A stretch of 64,000 bases of DNA from Physcomitrium patens (GCF_000002425.4 NC_037254.1:3003797-3067796); one strand, 5' to 3'. Shown: positions 23,740 through 37,020, numbered from the stretch's first letter. The notes: a model not told the origin generated them from the sequence alone. Numbers and translations: made by a program.

Positions 23740-26700
23740 TTTACTATACCTTTATTTTTTGGCCCACAAAAACTTCAAAGAAATACCTTATTTGATTTAA
23801 GAGCATTATCTTGTTTTTTAGATGAGGAATTTTTTAAACTTCATAAAATTCTTCTAATACAGAAGTCAAAACCTATATATGTAGAAGTAATAGATAGTCG
23901 ACCTTTATCTTTAAATAATATTATTCATGAGATCATACTACTAGAAATATCATTTGAGGGCCATAGTAGCAAAATAATATTTAATATTATTAAAACCTCA
24001 TCCAATCCTATCATTTTAGAACTTTCATAGTTTAAAAAATATAATCTATTTATAGATTAAAGATTTAATAAGATTGGATTTCTTATGGAATTCCTTCAAG
24101 TAAAACCTATCAAAAAGTCATGAACAATGAAGCCCTTATTTTTTAGAGCAAAGACATTTATGAAGATGGCTAAGAAAGAAATGCCATTTTTTATTTAAGC
24201 AATTCTAGCTCACAAAGAAACAAGCTTGCTAATAGTTATTTTAGAATAATATATAAAAAATTCAAGATGTTTTCAAAAAAAAAATGCTAATATATTACTA
24301 AAGCATTGACTGTATGATTATATCATCAATCCTCAAGAAGGGATTCAACTACTATTTGGCCCAATCTACAACCTACAATAGAATAAGCTTTTGGCATTGA
24401 AAGATTATATCAAATAAATCTTACAAAGAACTTTATTTAATATTTTAAATCTCTAAATGGTGCACCAATACTTTTTATAAAGAAAAACGATGGAACTTTT
24501 CAAATATCTATTAATTATTGTCACCTCAATAAAATAACAAAGAAGAATCATTATCCATTATCATTAACATTAAGGCTTTTGGAACAACTCGGTCAAACTA
24601 AGATCTATAACAAAATAGATCTCTTTGGAGTATATAATTTGGTATAGATTAAAGAAGGAGATGAATGGAAGATAGTATTTTGGATAAGATATGGACATTT
24701 CAGATATAATGTTATGCTTTTTAGATTGACAAATGCTCCACCTATATTCAAGCATTTAATGAATAATATTTTTTGAGAATTTTTAAATAAGTTTATTATC
24801 TATTACCTTGATGATATCTTAATCTACTCAAAGACTTTTAAAGAACATAAAGAATATGTGAAAATAATCTTGAAAATTTATAAGATATAAGATTGTATAC
24901 CAAATTGGAAAAATATGTATTCCATCAACAAAAAATGGAATTTTTTGGATATATTATATCCAATGAAGGCTTATTGATGGACTCAAAGAAAGTTTAAGTT
25001 GAAATAGAATGAAAAATTCTAAAGATAATATAGAATATATAATGTTTCTTTAGATTTGCTAAATATTATTAAATATTTATTAAGAATTAGTCCTAAGTTG
25101 TTATTCTTCTCACTTAGTTGACATCCAAAAATAAATTAGAATAGGCACTTCAAGCATAAAGGACTTTTCAAGATTTAAAGTAGTTTTTATCATAGTTCCA
25201 ATCTTATTGCATGCAGATTTTACAAAGGCCTTCTATTTAAAATTGATGCTTTTGACTTTGTATTGAGAGCTATACTATCACAGATGGAAAAGAATGGGAA
25301 GTTCCACCCAATTGCATTCTATACTAAAAAGTTTTCAACTCAGAAGATCAATTATGAGATTCATGATAAAGAACTTCTTGTAATTGTAGATTTTTTTTTA
25401 ATAACGGCATTACTTATTAGAAGGTACTATACATCCTATGACTTTAAATACAGATTATAAAAATGTGGAGTATTTTATATTAACTTAGATTTTGAATTTC
25501 CACCAAATTCATTGAAATATTTCATTATCTTGTTTTGAATTTGTGATTACAATTTGGCCAAGAAAGCAACAAGGACTACTAGATACTTTATCAAAGTGAT
25601 CATATCTTCATTCAAAGGCCAAAGAAGTAATATTTGATCAGCAATATACTACTTTCTTGAAGCAAAAATAATTTTGTCTTTAAGCTACTTCTATGGTTAT
25701 ATGTTTTGATTCAAGTTTTCTTGAATAAATTTGTATAGCATAAGTGAAGGACTCATTAATTTGAAATATCAAGTAGAGTACTAAGAATGACAAATTCAAA
25801 TTTATAGAAGATCTTTTGTATTTTGAGTATCATTTACATATTCTAGAAGAATTGATGTAACTTCGTATTCTACAATCTCAACATGATTTTCTAGCTACAA
25901 GATATTTTGGATTTAATATTGGAGCTTGTCTTTCAAGATTTTTGGTGGTCTCAAATGTAGAAGATCATGAAAGACTTTGTCTTCTTGTATAATATTTGTT
26001 CAAGATCCAAAAATTTCCAATATTATTCTTATAGACTTCTATAGATACTATCAATTCCAAAGCAACCATGGTCTTTAGTATCAATAGATTTCATCATTAG
26101 TATGTTGCCATTAGCTATATTTGATGCTATCTACGTTTTTGTAGATGAACTTACAAAGATGGCAAATTTTATTCCATACAAAAAAATAATTTTTGAAGAA
26201 AAAATAGAAAGTTTCTTTCTTATATATATATATATATATATATACATTGATATCATGGCTTACTTGATAACATCATTTTTTATCAAGGAACTTAATTTAT
26301 ATCAAAGTTTTAAAAATCATTTTTTAAAATATTCAAGGTAGATACTAAACTTTCTTTTGTCTTTTATCTTCAAATAGATAGTCAAACAAAATGAGTCAAT
26401 GAAGTTTTGGAGTAGCATTTAAAATGTACCATCAACTATCAACAAGATAATTAGACCTTGTATTTATTTGTAGTAGAGTTTCTTTATAATAATACTCTTC
26501 ATGCTTCAACTCATCAAATATAATTTTATTTCAATTATGATTATCATCCGAAGCTTGATTTGTTAGGTACATCAAAAGATGAAAATTTAGCAACTAAAGA
26601 TCTTACAAAAAAATTGTTATAGCTCTGGACAACTTTGAAGCTCCATTTACAAGCAGCATAAGATTCTTACAAAGTATCTTCAAATAAATTTAGAAAAGAA

Positions 26701-27130
26701 TTCCTTACTTTTTAAATTAAAGATAAAGTATGCCTTCTTTAAAAAAATATCAAGACCAATCAATCTTAGAATAAGTTTGACTATCAAAAACTAAGGCCAT
26801 TTTGTATTCAAAAACAAGTCAATCTAGTCACTTATCTGTTGGAATTACTTGTATCTATGAAGGTACATCCAATCTTTCATGTTTTTTTTTTAGAAGCTTA
26901 TTCAAAATTAACTATTACAAGAAAAATACAACTATCACTACTTTGCATTGAAATAGATTATCATATGGATTATGAGGTAGAAAAGATCTTTGATTCTTGA
27001 CAAAGAAGAAGTAAGTTAAAATATTTTATTCATTGGCACAGCTATGATATCAATGAGTATATGTGGAAATCAGCAAAAAATATAATTAATGCACTACAAT
27101 AATATAAGAACATCATTGATACTATCTTCA
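23740..27130 (+). pseudogene. pol of element C
   Basis: The protease region has LFDLRALSCF in place of the DSGA site (about 23788-23820), then YVEVIDSRPLS. RT runs about 24390-25050, with KIDLFGVYNLV and [14 protein letters not shown] (24791-24832). RNase H lies at about 25180-25480 and integrase at about 25850-26740, including a (TA)n expansion at 26221-26244 inside the core. The chromodomain is at about 26960-27110 (LKYFIHWHSYDINEYMWKSA). Pol lies in the -1 frame relative to gag. Stops throughout. Confidence 0.8.
26221..26244. repeat. (TA)n microsatellite
   Basis: Twelve TA units inside the integrase coding region of element C. Confidence 0.9.
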
Positions 27131-27247
27131 AAAACCTAAACATATTTTAAGATGACTTTTTTATAAAGTTATTTTTAGAATATTATATGTAATAAAGAAA
27201 ACAGATATGAAATCAATACTCCTTGTGGAACTTGGAATTAGAAGAAG

Positions 27248-27718
27248 TGATATTAAAGACATCTAGTAAGAAGATTTTAAGAATATTCTTAGAATATCAT
27301 ATTAGATTTTAGAAGATTTTATAAGATTCTAAAAATATCTTTAAAATATTTTGAACAATTTTAGGTGGTTTTTAAAATATTTGAGCAAATTCTAGGAAGT
27401 TTTATGAGGATTAAAGAATTCTAAAAAGCTTTTTAGGATTGCTTCAAGCAATATGAAAACTTCTCGAGAAGCTTTCTATGGTTGCTTCATCTTTAAACAA
27501 TATAGAAACTTTTTAAGAAGCTTCCAAATACCTAGTATACATTGGAATCAAGGTTGAGGGGATTCTCACTCTTGAGAATACATCTTTTGAAGCTCTAGCT
27601 CACCTCTTTTGGTATTGATCTTATATTCATTTGATTCAATCAAGTTCTTGTTAGCTTTTTTGTTGAAACTCTTCCATTCAACTTCTTGTTTGGTTTCTTA
27701 TATAGTGTATCCATGACA
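27248..27718 (+). repeat. 3' LTR of element C
   Basis: 471 bp, TGATATTA...ATGACA. The heat-shock array of the 5' copy is degraded here (TTTAAAATATTTGAG in place of the perfect units). Confidence 0.85.
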
Positions 27719-28335
27719 AAAAGAATCTAATATATGCTTATATTAATTTAAAAAACTAACAACATTCACATGGATGCTTATTTATATAGTAATATCTACC
27801 AAAGTTATAGTAGCTATCCAATATAAATAATTATCTTAACATATTTATAAGAAAAATTAAAATAAATGAGGCTGAATAATAATTATTAGATAATAACCAT
27901 CCTAAAGCTTTTATTATTATAGGTTTTTAATGGTCAAAAAACTACTATAGATAAAATCAAATAGATAATATGGTAGCTTAGATTGTACGGTAGATAATAT
28001 TATTGACTTTTATTAGGAAGAAAAAAAATAAAAAAACATATTATTGTGTCTTATTAAAATAATAATTTTAAAGACAAAAGATATCCTTTGCATATTACTA
28101 AGGCCAACTCAAAAGTAGACAATAGTTTAAAACAATCATCTTGTAAGGACTAATTAAAAGATGATAAGATATTAAGATAAGATATTATAAGGACTAATAA
28201 TAAGACACCTTATAATATATCTACTACCTATAAATAATGATTATTAGAAGCAAAAGCCATCCTACTCCATACATTCTTTTATACATGCATCTAAGGGTCT
28301 TTCTTATATTGATACTTATATCTATTATGTTTCTT

Positions 28336-28374
<39 letters not shown>

Positions 28375-29612
28375 AATAAAATAAAAAATAAAAAATTTAT
28401 AGATTATTTTTAAATTTTAAAGAAATAACCTTAAATTTTGGATATAAAATATTTTTTAAAAAATAATACTACTAATTTGGAAATTCTTACATTCATTATA
28501 ATGGATGTATTTTGAGACTAAAAATCTAAATTTGTCCTATTTTAGATTTTAGTAATAAGATCTGAATATGCTTGCTAATATTAAAATTAATGGTCTTTAT
28601 TATTATATTTTGTAGGCATATTTCATTAGAAAAGGTGAGTTTTGAAGGAAATAAATTCTATTATACTTAATCTAAGATATTTAGAGCATTAAAGAGAGTT
28701 TTAGAAAATTCAAGTGCATATTGAATGTAAATAGTTTTGTAAAGATTTATAAAACTTAGACAAACTTATTGAATGAAGTAAAGCTATAAAAATAGCTTTT
28801 CAGTTATTGAGAACTAACTTTGAGTTTTTGTAAGAATTTGAAGGTAAAAAAGTTCAAAAGAGAATTTTTTCTATTCTATCTTTTAAATTAGATTCTAATC
28901 ACTTTAGACTCCCTTATTTGTTAATTATTAGTGAATAAGAATGGTTTTAATGCTTAAGATAGCTTTTAATGAAGGAAATAATTTAAAAGTAATTTGAAAG
29001 TCTTTTACAAGTTACTTATATCAATGGAAGGTTAGAATGGAATCTAATACAATAAAACAAAGTAATGATGAATAAAATATAAATCATGTGAAATAAGTTA
29101 TTAAAAGATAAAATTTGTTGATGTTAATTTTTTAAATTAGATTTTATTTGAATTATGTTGATACAAAATTATGATAAAATAAATATTTAAAAAAAATACT
29201 AATCTAGGATGACATTAACAAAATACGCATACTTGCTAGTTAGAATCCAAATAAAATAAAAAATTAATTTGTAAGATAATATTTTATTAATATCTTCTTT
29301 ATGCCATGGTTTTATTTTATTTTATTCTTTATTTTAGAATTATGGTCATTTCTAAAGCATTATAGATAATTAAAATTATTTGGAATAAAATGCATTAGAT
29401 TTAAAATACTAAAATACATTAGTAAAAATCTATAATACTATTATTTTCTTTTAGAAGTCAAAACCACCTAGAACTTGGTATAAAAGATGATTGCTTTAAG
29501 ATGAGTTTATCTTTGAATATTTTTTTATTTTTTATTTTTTTATCTTAATTCAATCAATAGAAATAATTTTTATTTTAATAAAAATAATTAAGAAATTAAA
29601 TTCTAAAGCACC

Positions 29613-29649
<37 letters not shown>

Positions 29650-30040
29650 TAAAAATAGGAAATTACAGGTTGGTAGAAGTCAAAACCATTAGTGACTAAT
29701 TACTTAAAAATAAGGTGGAATTTTTTCTTTATAAACACTTACTCTTTATTATTAATCTCTATTATTATAAAAGTATACTAAAAGAAATTATTCATTATAA
29801 ATGCAAATTCTTTAAGAAAAAATGTAGGAGCTAGTTTCTTTGCAAACAAAATAATAAAAGCTATAAGTAAATTTTTTTCAATACAAGCAAAAAATTATCT
29901 AATTTTAGAAAATTATTGGATTATACCAAATCCAACATAACAATAGCATATTAAATATTTTTATTTATTAATGGACCTGAAACATTGCAGGCAATAAATC
30001 AAAAGTGTTGACCTTATAAGCAACCACAAATTCTTTTAAC
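27719..30040. other. AT-rich intergenic DNA
   Basis: No gene or transposon domain recognised. (TA)n runs at 28339-28370 and about 29615-29643. Confidence 0.45.
28339..28370. repeat. (TA)n microsatellite
   Basis: Uninterrupted TA repeat of about 32 bases. Confidence 0.9.
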
Positions 30041-31002
30041 ATATGTAAGTTACTTGATAAAGCTGAACTAATTACTAAACACACACTTCGTGCACCTAGT
30101 CATCTTCCTTTAATCCTAGTGTTCAAATAACATAAATCTAGAGAAACCATCAAGCGGTCTGGCACCATATGAGTGGAATATCTATGGACTCCAAATGGAA
30201 TGGTATTTCTTCCTAAATCAACGTTTTGAGTAGGTCTCAGATGCTATCAATCGATCGGGCATACATCCAACTCTCTCCCACCCACAGAAAGACAAAAATA
30301 CATACCAATAAGTATGTGGGATCCTGTTAATTTCATGAACTTATGTCCGATGTTACCGACAATAAATCAACAACTTACACTGTACTCGTAGCCTTGCTCT
30401 ACATTGAAACAGTACTCTTCAAATAAAGCCAACATTGTCAACGAGTCTTAATTCTATACCACCAGAATTCAGATGATGGACAATAGCGAAAACGAAAAAG
30501 ACAAAGCTACAGTGTGTGTAGTCCATGGCATTTCAATGAAACTGTATCGTTACCTTAAAATTCTTGACATTAAAGAGTATTTCCTGGAGAAAAAAATCTC
30601 CACTTTCATACAGAGTCCGCACAACACGATGTAGACACCTATGTGTGGGCGGAATGTTCAATTTACAACTGTGCTCATTTGTAAGTCCCAAGGAGGGCCA
30701 CCTTAATCATGGTTTCCAATGTTTTGCTATGTGCAAGCATCGCCAGGTAGAATTGACCTCCAGGCTCACCCACAGATGAAAGTAGCGCAGAAACATTGCA
30801 AGGCCCGTACAACTTTTATTTTTGGAAAAATTTCACCCCAAACTTGATTTCCTAGACCTCAATTTAGTCTCGTGGGGTCTCTAAATGAACACACAAGCAT
30901 TGTCTCATCCACCTTCATCCGAAGGAATTCCTGGGTGAACGTGGGGGTGGGTTGGTTCTTCCAGGTCCAAGCAACTACTCTACACTACCCTTTAAGCACC
31001 TA
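30041..31002 (-). other. 3' flank and UTR of THOC1 gene
   Basis: Moderate composition, no convincing protein frame (the open frame 30564-30779 on plus has no recognisable content). On the minus strand AATAAA lies at 30820-30815, about 185 bases after the THOC1 stop, and is the likely poly(A) signal. Confidence 0.5.
30815..30820 (-). terminator. Polyadenylation signal of THOC1 gene
   Basis: TTTATT on plus, AATAAA on minus, at a plausible distance past the stop. Confidence 0.45.
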
Positions 31003-33191
31003 TTAGTCGTCAGGGTGAGCCCTTTTTTTACCACTTCTAGCTTCTGACTTTAGAGGACTTGGAGATTGATTTCCTACTGGCGGAGGTTCGGAGACTACTT
31101 TAGATGAAGAAGGTTCAGCTTCTACCGGCGTTTGAACTGTTTCTGGTTTTGCGTCTGACAGATCAGTTAGTGGCACCGGTTCTACCACCGGCTCCGGTTC
31201 TGGCTCTGGCTCCGCTTCCGCTTCCGGTTCTGGGTCTGCTTCAGGCTCTACGTCTGCTACTGCCGGACCATCTGCGTCCATAGCAGTAGCTTCCTCTGGA
31301 TCTCGAGCAAGCGTCGTGGCATCCAACTCCATCAAGCTCACACTGGTGGGTGCACTTCCTGATGCATCCTCCGTCTGAAAACCAGGTAATTTAAGTAGAA
31401 AGAAGAAAAAAAAAAGCCATATACACGACAAGTAGTATACTCTAAGATAACTACATAAGTATGAACCTTAAAAAAATCACAAGAGCTCCGTTAGATGAAA
31501 CTAGTCAAATCTACGGGGACGACGCGAAAGGGCATGGAATTACACGAGTTGGAACACAAAATGAGTGATAATAGTAAGGCCACCTGAGTAAGATTGGGAG
31601 TGTATTCTTCATCTTTTTTCACCCCCTTTGCCTTAGGTCGGTCTGTAGGCTTGTAAAGTGAACTCCGCACCTCAGGGGTGAGGAGATCTGGAGGTACGAC
31701 ACCCATGATTTTCATGTCCGAGTACCTTGACAATGCATCGAGATCTTGTCTTGCAGCAAATCTAAGGCCCTTCCAGCAGTAGACCTTGTTATTCTTGTGA
31801 TGGTACTCTTCCTCTATTCCTGCTTCAGGGTCCATATCTTCAGCAAGAGGCTTGAAGTACTCGGCCAAGGGAGGCATTTTGACTCTTTTGGCATGAGTAA
31901 TGGCGTTGGGATTATCATCAGACCACTTCCAAAGGCGAGAAAGCTCTCTATTTCCAAGTCGCCATCTAGGTCTTCTCTTTGGAGGGTCTGAAGGTATTTT
32001 CTTCTCCTGCACAAAACGCTCGAACGGAATACACCCATCACGCTTCCACCAGACCCAATTTTTGTCGCGCTCAAGAATGTGCTCAATGGAAGCAAGAAAC
32101 TCTCTTCCCTTCGGAGGAGTTGTCCTCAGCAGCTTCTTCACACGATCTTCATGCACCTTGAGCTCCTCACGAACACCCTCCCGTGGCCCATCTTTCTCTG
32201 CCTTTCCAGGAGTCTTCATGTAATCAAATATAATTAGACACTGAACTAAGACATGCCTACGGAAACCAGGGTCCTTCAGTTCCAAGCTCATGAGATTACT
32301 GCTCGTAAGGTACTTAATGTTGAATGTTGAGTCATCATCGCCATCTAGACTTAAGCTTTCGTCTTCCTCACCTATAGGCTGCATTTCAAAGGTCTCCAGC
32401 ACTATTCCTAAATTTGAAGAAAAGGTCTGCCACTTTGAGGGGTGAGTTAGGGTAGTAGGGTTGGAGAAGTATTCTTGAAGGCTCCAGAAGGTTTTGTAGA
32501 ACGTAAAATCAATGGCTGGACTATCCCCAGGCGGCTCTTTCTCGTACTTGGTTTCATTCGAGGTGTTAAATACTCCTTTAATGTTCACGGCCGATCTCTC
32601 AGAGAGGGGGAAAAAATGAGCCAGAAACATTAAGATCCTGCCACAAAAGACGACATCATTTGTCTTGGACAACCGGCGAAGGAGCTGGTTGCAAGTCCGT
32701 AACATAACAAGCTTGCCCCTACTGAAAAGCTCCGACTTTCCAAGAGTCTCTTGCTTCCCCTCTATGTATCCAAAAACTTCCTTACAATCCTTAATAGTGG
32801 AAACCTCTGTTAGATCCTCAAGTAATTGGAAAATCATGCCCCCTTCGACATTGCCTTTCTCACACAAGTACAAGACAATGTCAAGAAGTCTTGTGAGAAG
32901 ACCATTCCCATCATCTTCGGGACCCTCTGCTCGACCATATTGCATGACCGACTTGCCATTTGCAACTGCTGCACCGACAAGCTCTTCAAGAAGGGTTCTC
33001 AAGCCATTCTCCAAGAGCTGGTTCTCGTCCTGTACTAGAACAGTCTGCTTTTGGGGTTTCACGGCTTCAACCATGGTAGCAACTGCAGTCTGAGATGCAG
33101 GCAAAGGCTTGGCGATGGCAACTCGAAAGACCTCAAGCAGGCGCTGTCGGTCAGCATGGCAAGCAGCTGCAACAGAATCTTGGATTTCCAT
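31003..33191 (-). CDS. THO1: THO complex subunit 1 (HPR1/THOC1)
   Basis: Two coding exons on minus: 33191-31584 (536 codons) and 31374-31003, with a 209-nt phase-0 intron; 659 residues. The core matches plant HPR1/THOC1 by memory: AVKPQKQT and QDENQLLENGLRTLLEELV near the N-terminus, then DIVLYLCEK, EGGMIFQLLEDLTE, KLVMLRTCNQLLRRLSK, FCGRILMFLAHFFPLSERSA and VKKLLRTTPPKGREFL. Further on are NWVWWKRDGC, PLAEDMDPEAGIEEEYHHKN and VYCWKGLRF. THOC1 is a scaffold of the nuclear THO/TREX complex that couples transcription to mRNA export and limits R-loops. The C-terminal 123 residues are low-complexity, with EP/EA dipeptide runs and a basic KKR near the end. The ATG at 33191 is chosen because the extra 17 codons upstream read through a TTTTAG acceptor and look intronic. 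Confidence 0.95.
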
Positions 33192-33850
33192 AGCTATCAA
33201 AACATACACCAACTCCAAGCCTAAAATCACAAGTGACGACAATTTACAGGGTTCCTAACAGATGTATGAATTTTTCTCAAAACCTATTGCAGAGCTACCC
33301 CCTGTTCTTAAAGTACACATTGTAATGCACAATACTATGCCACAGCGATTCTAGCCAATAAGAGCTAGCTTCATGCTGCACATCTTCCCTCACAAACACA
33401 TAACAAAACGGAGGCGCAACATAGTCTCCCCAAAAGAACTCGTAGCTGCAGAACCCATCGACCAAAAACAAGGGCGGATAACTACTGCTCAAGTATGACT
33501 AATACTGCACGTGAAGTATCGTATGCAACGGAGAGCTCCCGAGCCCCACCCATTGCAGAGGTCGCCCTGCGCAAGGCGACGGGACGGGCCATCGCCGAAC
33601 TGAAGCATCGAAGCTATGGCAAAACCCTAATGCGACAATGTCGTTCAGTTGGAGTTCCTTTGCGCGGTACTGTGCGTGCAGATGGGGCTTCGATAGGCAA
33701 GAGTAATGCGTCGTATGGCAGGCAAAGCGTCGACTCTGCAACTCAAAAGTGGGAGGAGGTCCTTTCGAATAGCAGTAACTTTATTCTAATTTTAGGGTTA
33801 GGGTTTTAAACAGAAAATCCGACACCACATGTAGATTGTAAATTGCAACA
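33192..33850 (-). promoter_or_regulatory. 5' leader and promoter of THOC1 with telo-boxes
   Basis: A moderate-GC stretch upstream of the THOC1 ATG; a GATTTTAG acceptor near 33216 suggests a leader intron. AAACCCTAA occurs on plus at about 33620-33630, and the minus strand at about 33790-33810 carries AAACCCTAACCCTAA. Telo-boxes are common in promoters of plant housekeeping and translation-linked genes. The 104-codon open frame on plus (33495-33809) has no recognisable content and is left out. Confidence 0.5.
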
Positions 33851-34507
33851 TAAACCTAAGAGACATAATGATGTTTGAAGCTACACAATATTTATGCAAC
33901 ATCTATTGTTCGTATTTAATAGGAATTGGCACAAAGTTGCAACAAGTGTAAAAATGTTTAATTTTCAAAGTGGTTATTAGTTATTCTTTATTTATTTTAT
34001 TAAAAGGGTCATAAGCAAGAAGCATCCAAATGGGTACAAAAGATGGATACACAAGAGATTTCACTAGGTTACAAATTATTAACATTGATAAAAATAAATT
34101 TAAAATAAAATATAATAATATAATTAGAAATGGATCTTCTTTACAAAGACTTATTAATAATTTGCTATACTAAAGGTAATTCATCTTTAACCTAATTTGA
34201 ATAATGGCTAAAAAAATAATTTTAAAATAAAAAGAGTCATTTGAGGATCTTCCTATTACATAGAAATACTTATATTTGAAAACAACCTAAGAAATATACT
34301 ATATATTTATATATTTTCTTTGAATGCCATATTCTAAAAGATATGTACAATTTTTGATTTTGAATGCCAAATCTTGATTCATAATCTTTGTGAAATTTGG
34401 ATGTTATTAATAATGAATTAGTCTTGATTAAAATTCTAACTTGAAGAATTTTGCAAAGTAATTTATTAAATTGTAAATTGCATCAATCAAGTATTAAAAA
34501 AAGGATA

Positions 34508-34510
<3 letters not shown>

Positions 34511-34542
<32 letters not shown>
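34511..34542. repeat. (TA)n microsatellite
   Basis: Uninterrupted AT repeat of about 32 bases. Confidence 0.9.
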
Positions 34543-34544
<2 letters not shown>

Positions 34545-35174
34545 ATAACATTATTAAAAATTACCAATGACATTATTCTTTAATTTTAATCTTAATCTAT
34601 TATCAAAAGGATTTAATCTAAGGCAAGATTTTATATTTCCTCATATAAAATATTATTGATAAATAATATATATGTCTTTGTGCATGTAGAAGATATATCT
34701 TTAATTTGGCAAATCCATTTTGATTTATAAAATAATATGCATTATGAAGAAGAAAAAATAAGTAGCAATTTGCACTTAGTGCATATAGCATACCTAATTA
34801 TAATGAAAGCAAGTCAAAATTATAATCAATAAGAAAGAGTATTTTCTTTTTTATTTTGTAATTGTCAATTCAAGTGAATAAGAAGGAAAAGATAGTGATG
34901 TAGCAATGAGCTTTGGTAGAGCTATAGAATAAAGTACAATATTAAATTTTGGTATATTATCAATAAAATCTATATATAAATATATAACTAATAGTAGAGG
35001 ATTTGTTCAAGGTGTGATTAATAGATTAGATGGTGATTAATTAAATAGATAAAAAAAAAAGTTTAAGCAATCAAAGAATATAAGATAATATTAGAATTTG
35101 ACAAGATGTGAAATTAAGAGCAAAATTAATATAAGAAGAAGTTTTAAAAAAATTTAAAAGAAAAAAGCAAAAGT

Positions 35175-35178
<4 letters not shown>

Positions 35179-35217
<39 letters not shown>
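35179..35217. repeat. (TA)n microsatellite
   Basis: Uninterrupted AT repeat of about 39 bases. Confidence 0.9.
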
Positions 35218-35220
<3 letters not shown>

Positions 35221-36090
35221 TGAATTGAATAATATTAAAGGTATAGAAAGATGATTATGTGTAAAGAGACATTCTTTAAGCAAAAATTCAATTAATTATC
35301 ATAAAAGAAATTGATTTTGAATTTAATTAAAGATAGTATAATCTAAGAAAAGGTAAGAAAAATTCATCCACAAATGTATTAGGTACATGGCAAGTTTTGG
35401 CCATTAACAATGTAAACAACACAATAAGAAATGAAGTATGCAAAAAGAAATTTAAATCTTAGTATTACAATAAGGGCAATTTAGTAATTAGAATAACAAG
35501 AAGGCAAGATTTGAGGCTACAAACAAATTTTGTAAGTTCAAAATAAAATCTAATAAGATATTCTATTAAAAAACATAAATTCTACTAAATGGGAAAAAAA
35601 ATATAATAAAATAATCTAAACCACCAATTACAAAAGTAATAAATCAAAGAAACAACAAAGTCTAAGAAGAGCAATTAATAAATAATTTCAGCAAAGTAGC
35701 AATTAGCAAAAATAAACAATAACAACAAATAAAAGAAGAAAACAACATTGAACAATTAAGACAAGTGAAATTGTTGCATCAAAAAGGAGGTTAAAAAAAA
35801 TAATCTACTATGGATAGCAAGATAATCATAGATGCAAAGAATTACAAGATAAATTCAAAAATTAATAATTTATTGCATATAAATTAAAAATCAATCTGCA
35901 GTGATTTTGTAAGAAATAGGTTAGCAAAGGTGTTTCATAAGAAGAGTGGTCACAAGGAAATTCAAAGCAACAAGGTCATTACTAGTGTGTAGTTGTAAGA
36001 AAGTAATAAACATAATAGATTAATAAGAAAAATCAATAAGAACTATAAGGAATAAAAAAATATATAATTGGTCAAATTATTAAAAACTTA

Positions 36091-36121
<31 letters not shown>

Positions 36122-36122
36122 T
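36091..36122. repeat. (TTA)n microsatellite
   Basis: About ten TTA/ATT units. Confidence 0.9.
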
Positions 36123-36399
36123 TATTTATTGCTTCTTTGATTGATTTTAAGTGTCATTCTTTTATTCTTGTTAAATAAATAATTTATTTTTATAAGTAAT
36201 TATAGTTTTTTTTAAAGATTTTACAATTTGCTTATCTTTTAAAAGCATTGAAGTTGCAACTAAGAATACTATATTTGCCAAAAGAGATATTTTTTTATAA
36301 CATTGAAATCAAATATATCTACAAATTATAGAAATTTCTATGAATATTATTAATTATTATTAAAAATAAGTTTGACAAGTTAAAAAAATTTGAAGCAAT

Positions 36400-36849
36400 A
36401 ACTATTGCAAACATCTAATAAGAAGATTTTAAGAATATTTTAAGAATACTCTATTAGGTTTTAAAAGATTTTAAAAGATTCTTAGAAGATTTTTAGAATA
36501 TTTTAGTAGATTTTAGAAAGTTTAAAATGGATTAAGAAAGTTACTTGAGAAGCTTTCTAAAATTGCTATATCTTCAAGTAACATGGAAACTTCTTAGGGA
36601 ATTTCTTAAGGTTGCTTCAACTTTAAGCAACATTGAAATTTCTTGAAAAGCTTCCTAATACCTAGTATATATTGGAATTAAAGTTAAAGATATCTTTAGT
36701 CCCGATAATACATTTCTTAGAGCTCTAATTCATCTTTCTTAATGTTGATCTTGAACTCATCATGTTTAATTAAGACCTTGTTAGTTTTTTTTGTTAAAAT
36801 TCATTTGTTCAACATCTTGTTTGGTTTCTTGTATAGTGAATTTGTGAGA
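36400..36849 (+). repeat. 5' LTR of element D
   Basis: Aligns with the C LTRs; the first bases are mutated. TATATATT at 36666-36673, predicted start near 36698. Confidence 0.75.
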
Positions 36850-36851
36850 GT

Positions 36852-36862
36852 TTGTCAAGACT
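36852..36862 (+). other. Self-complementary primer site of element D
   Basis: TTGTCAAGACT, two bases after the LTR. It pairs 8 of 11 with 36698-36708 in the decayed 5' LTR and 10 of 11 with AATCTTGACAA in D's 3' LTR (about 62182-62192). Confidence 0.55.
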
Positions 36863-37020
36863 ACCTTCTAATTAAAACTATAGCTTAAACTTTTCTGATT
36901 CAAAGTAGATTATCCCTCTTCTTGAAGGCATTTAAGAGCTTTAGAAGATGCATAGTACCTTCTTCTAAACTAATATTGTTTTGGATTTTTATTTATTTAT
37001 TTATTTATTTTCTTTCTAAA

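Larger units (their letters stand above)
22021..27718 (+). mobile_element. Chromovirus C (Ty3/Gypsy), full-length, inactive
   Basis: LTRs at 22021-22469 and 27248-27718; the 3' copy runs TGATATTA to CATGACA. A purine tract AGAAGAAG precedes the 3' LTR. The order inside is self-complementary primer site, gag, protease, RT with YLDD, RNase H, integrase and chromodomain. Many stops. The same family as D, related to F. No clear target duplication, perhaps because the 5' end is mutated. Confidence 0.88.
33851..36399. other. AT-rich intergenic DNA with microsatellites
   Basis: No gene or transposon domain recognised. Contains (TA)n at 34511-34542 and 35179-35217 and (TTA)n at about 36091-36122. 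Confidence 0.5.

Noticed and set aside
31746..33093. Several plus-strand open frames across THOC1
   Set aside because: They mirror the long THOC1 exon; antisense shadows of a conserved coding frame.
33495..33809. 104-codon open frame on plus upstream of THOC1
   Set aside because: No recognisable domain; overlaps the leader and promoter of THOC1 on the opposite strand and has no supporting splice or family evidence.
36091..36122. CRISPR-like or functional tandem array
   Set aside because: Simple trinucleotide microsatellite without spacers; also wrong kingdom for CRISPR.
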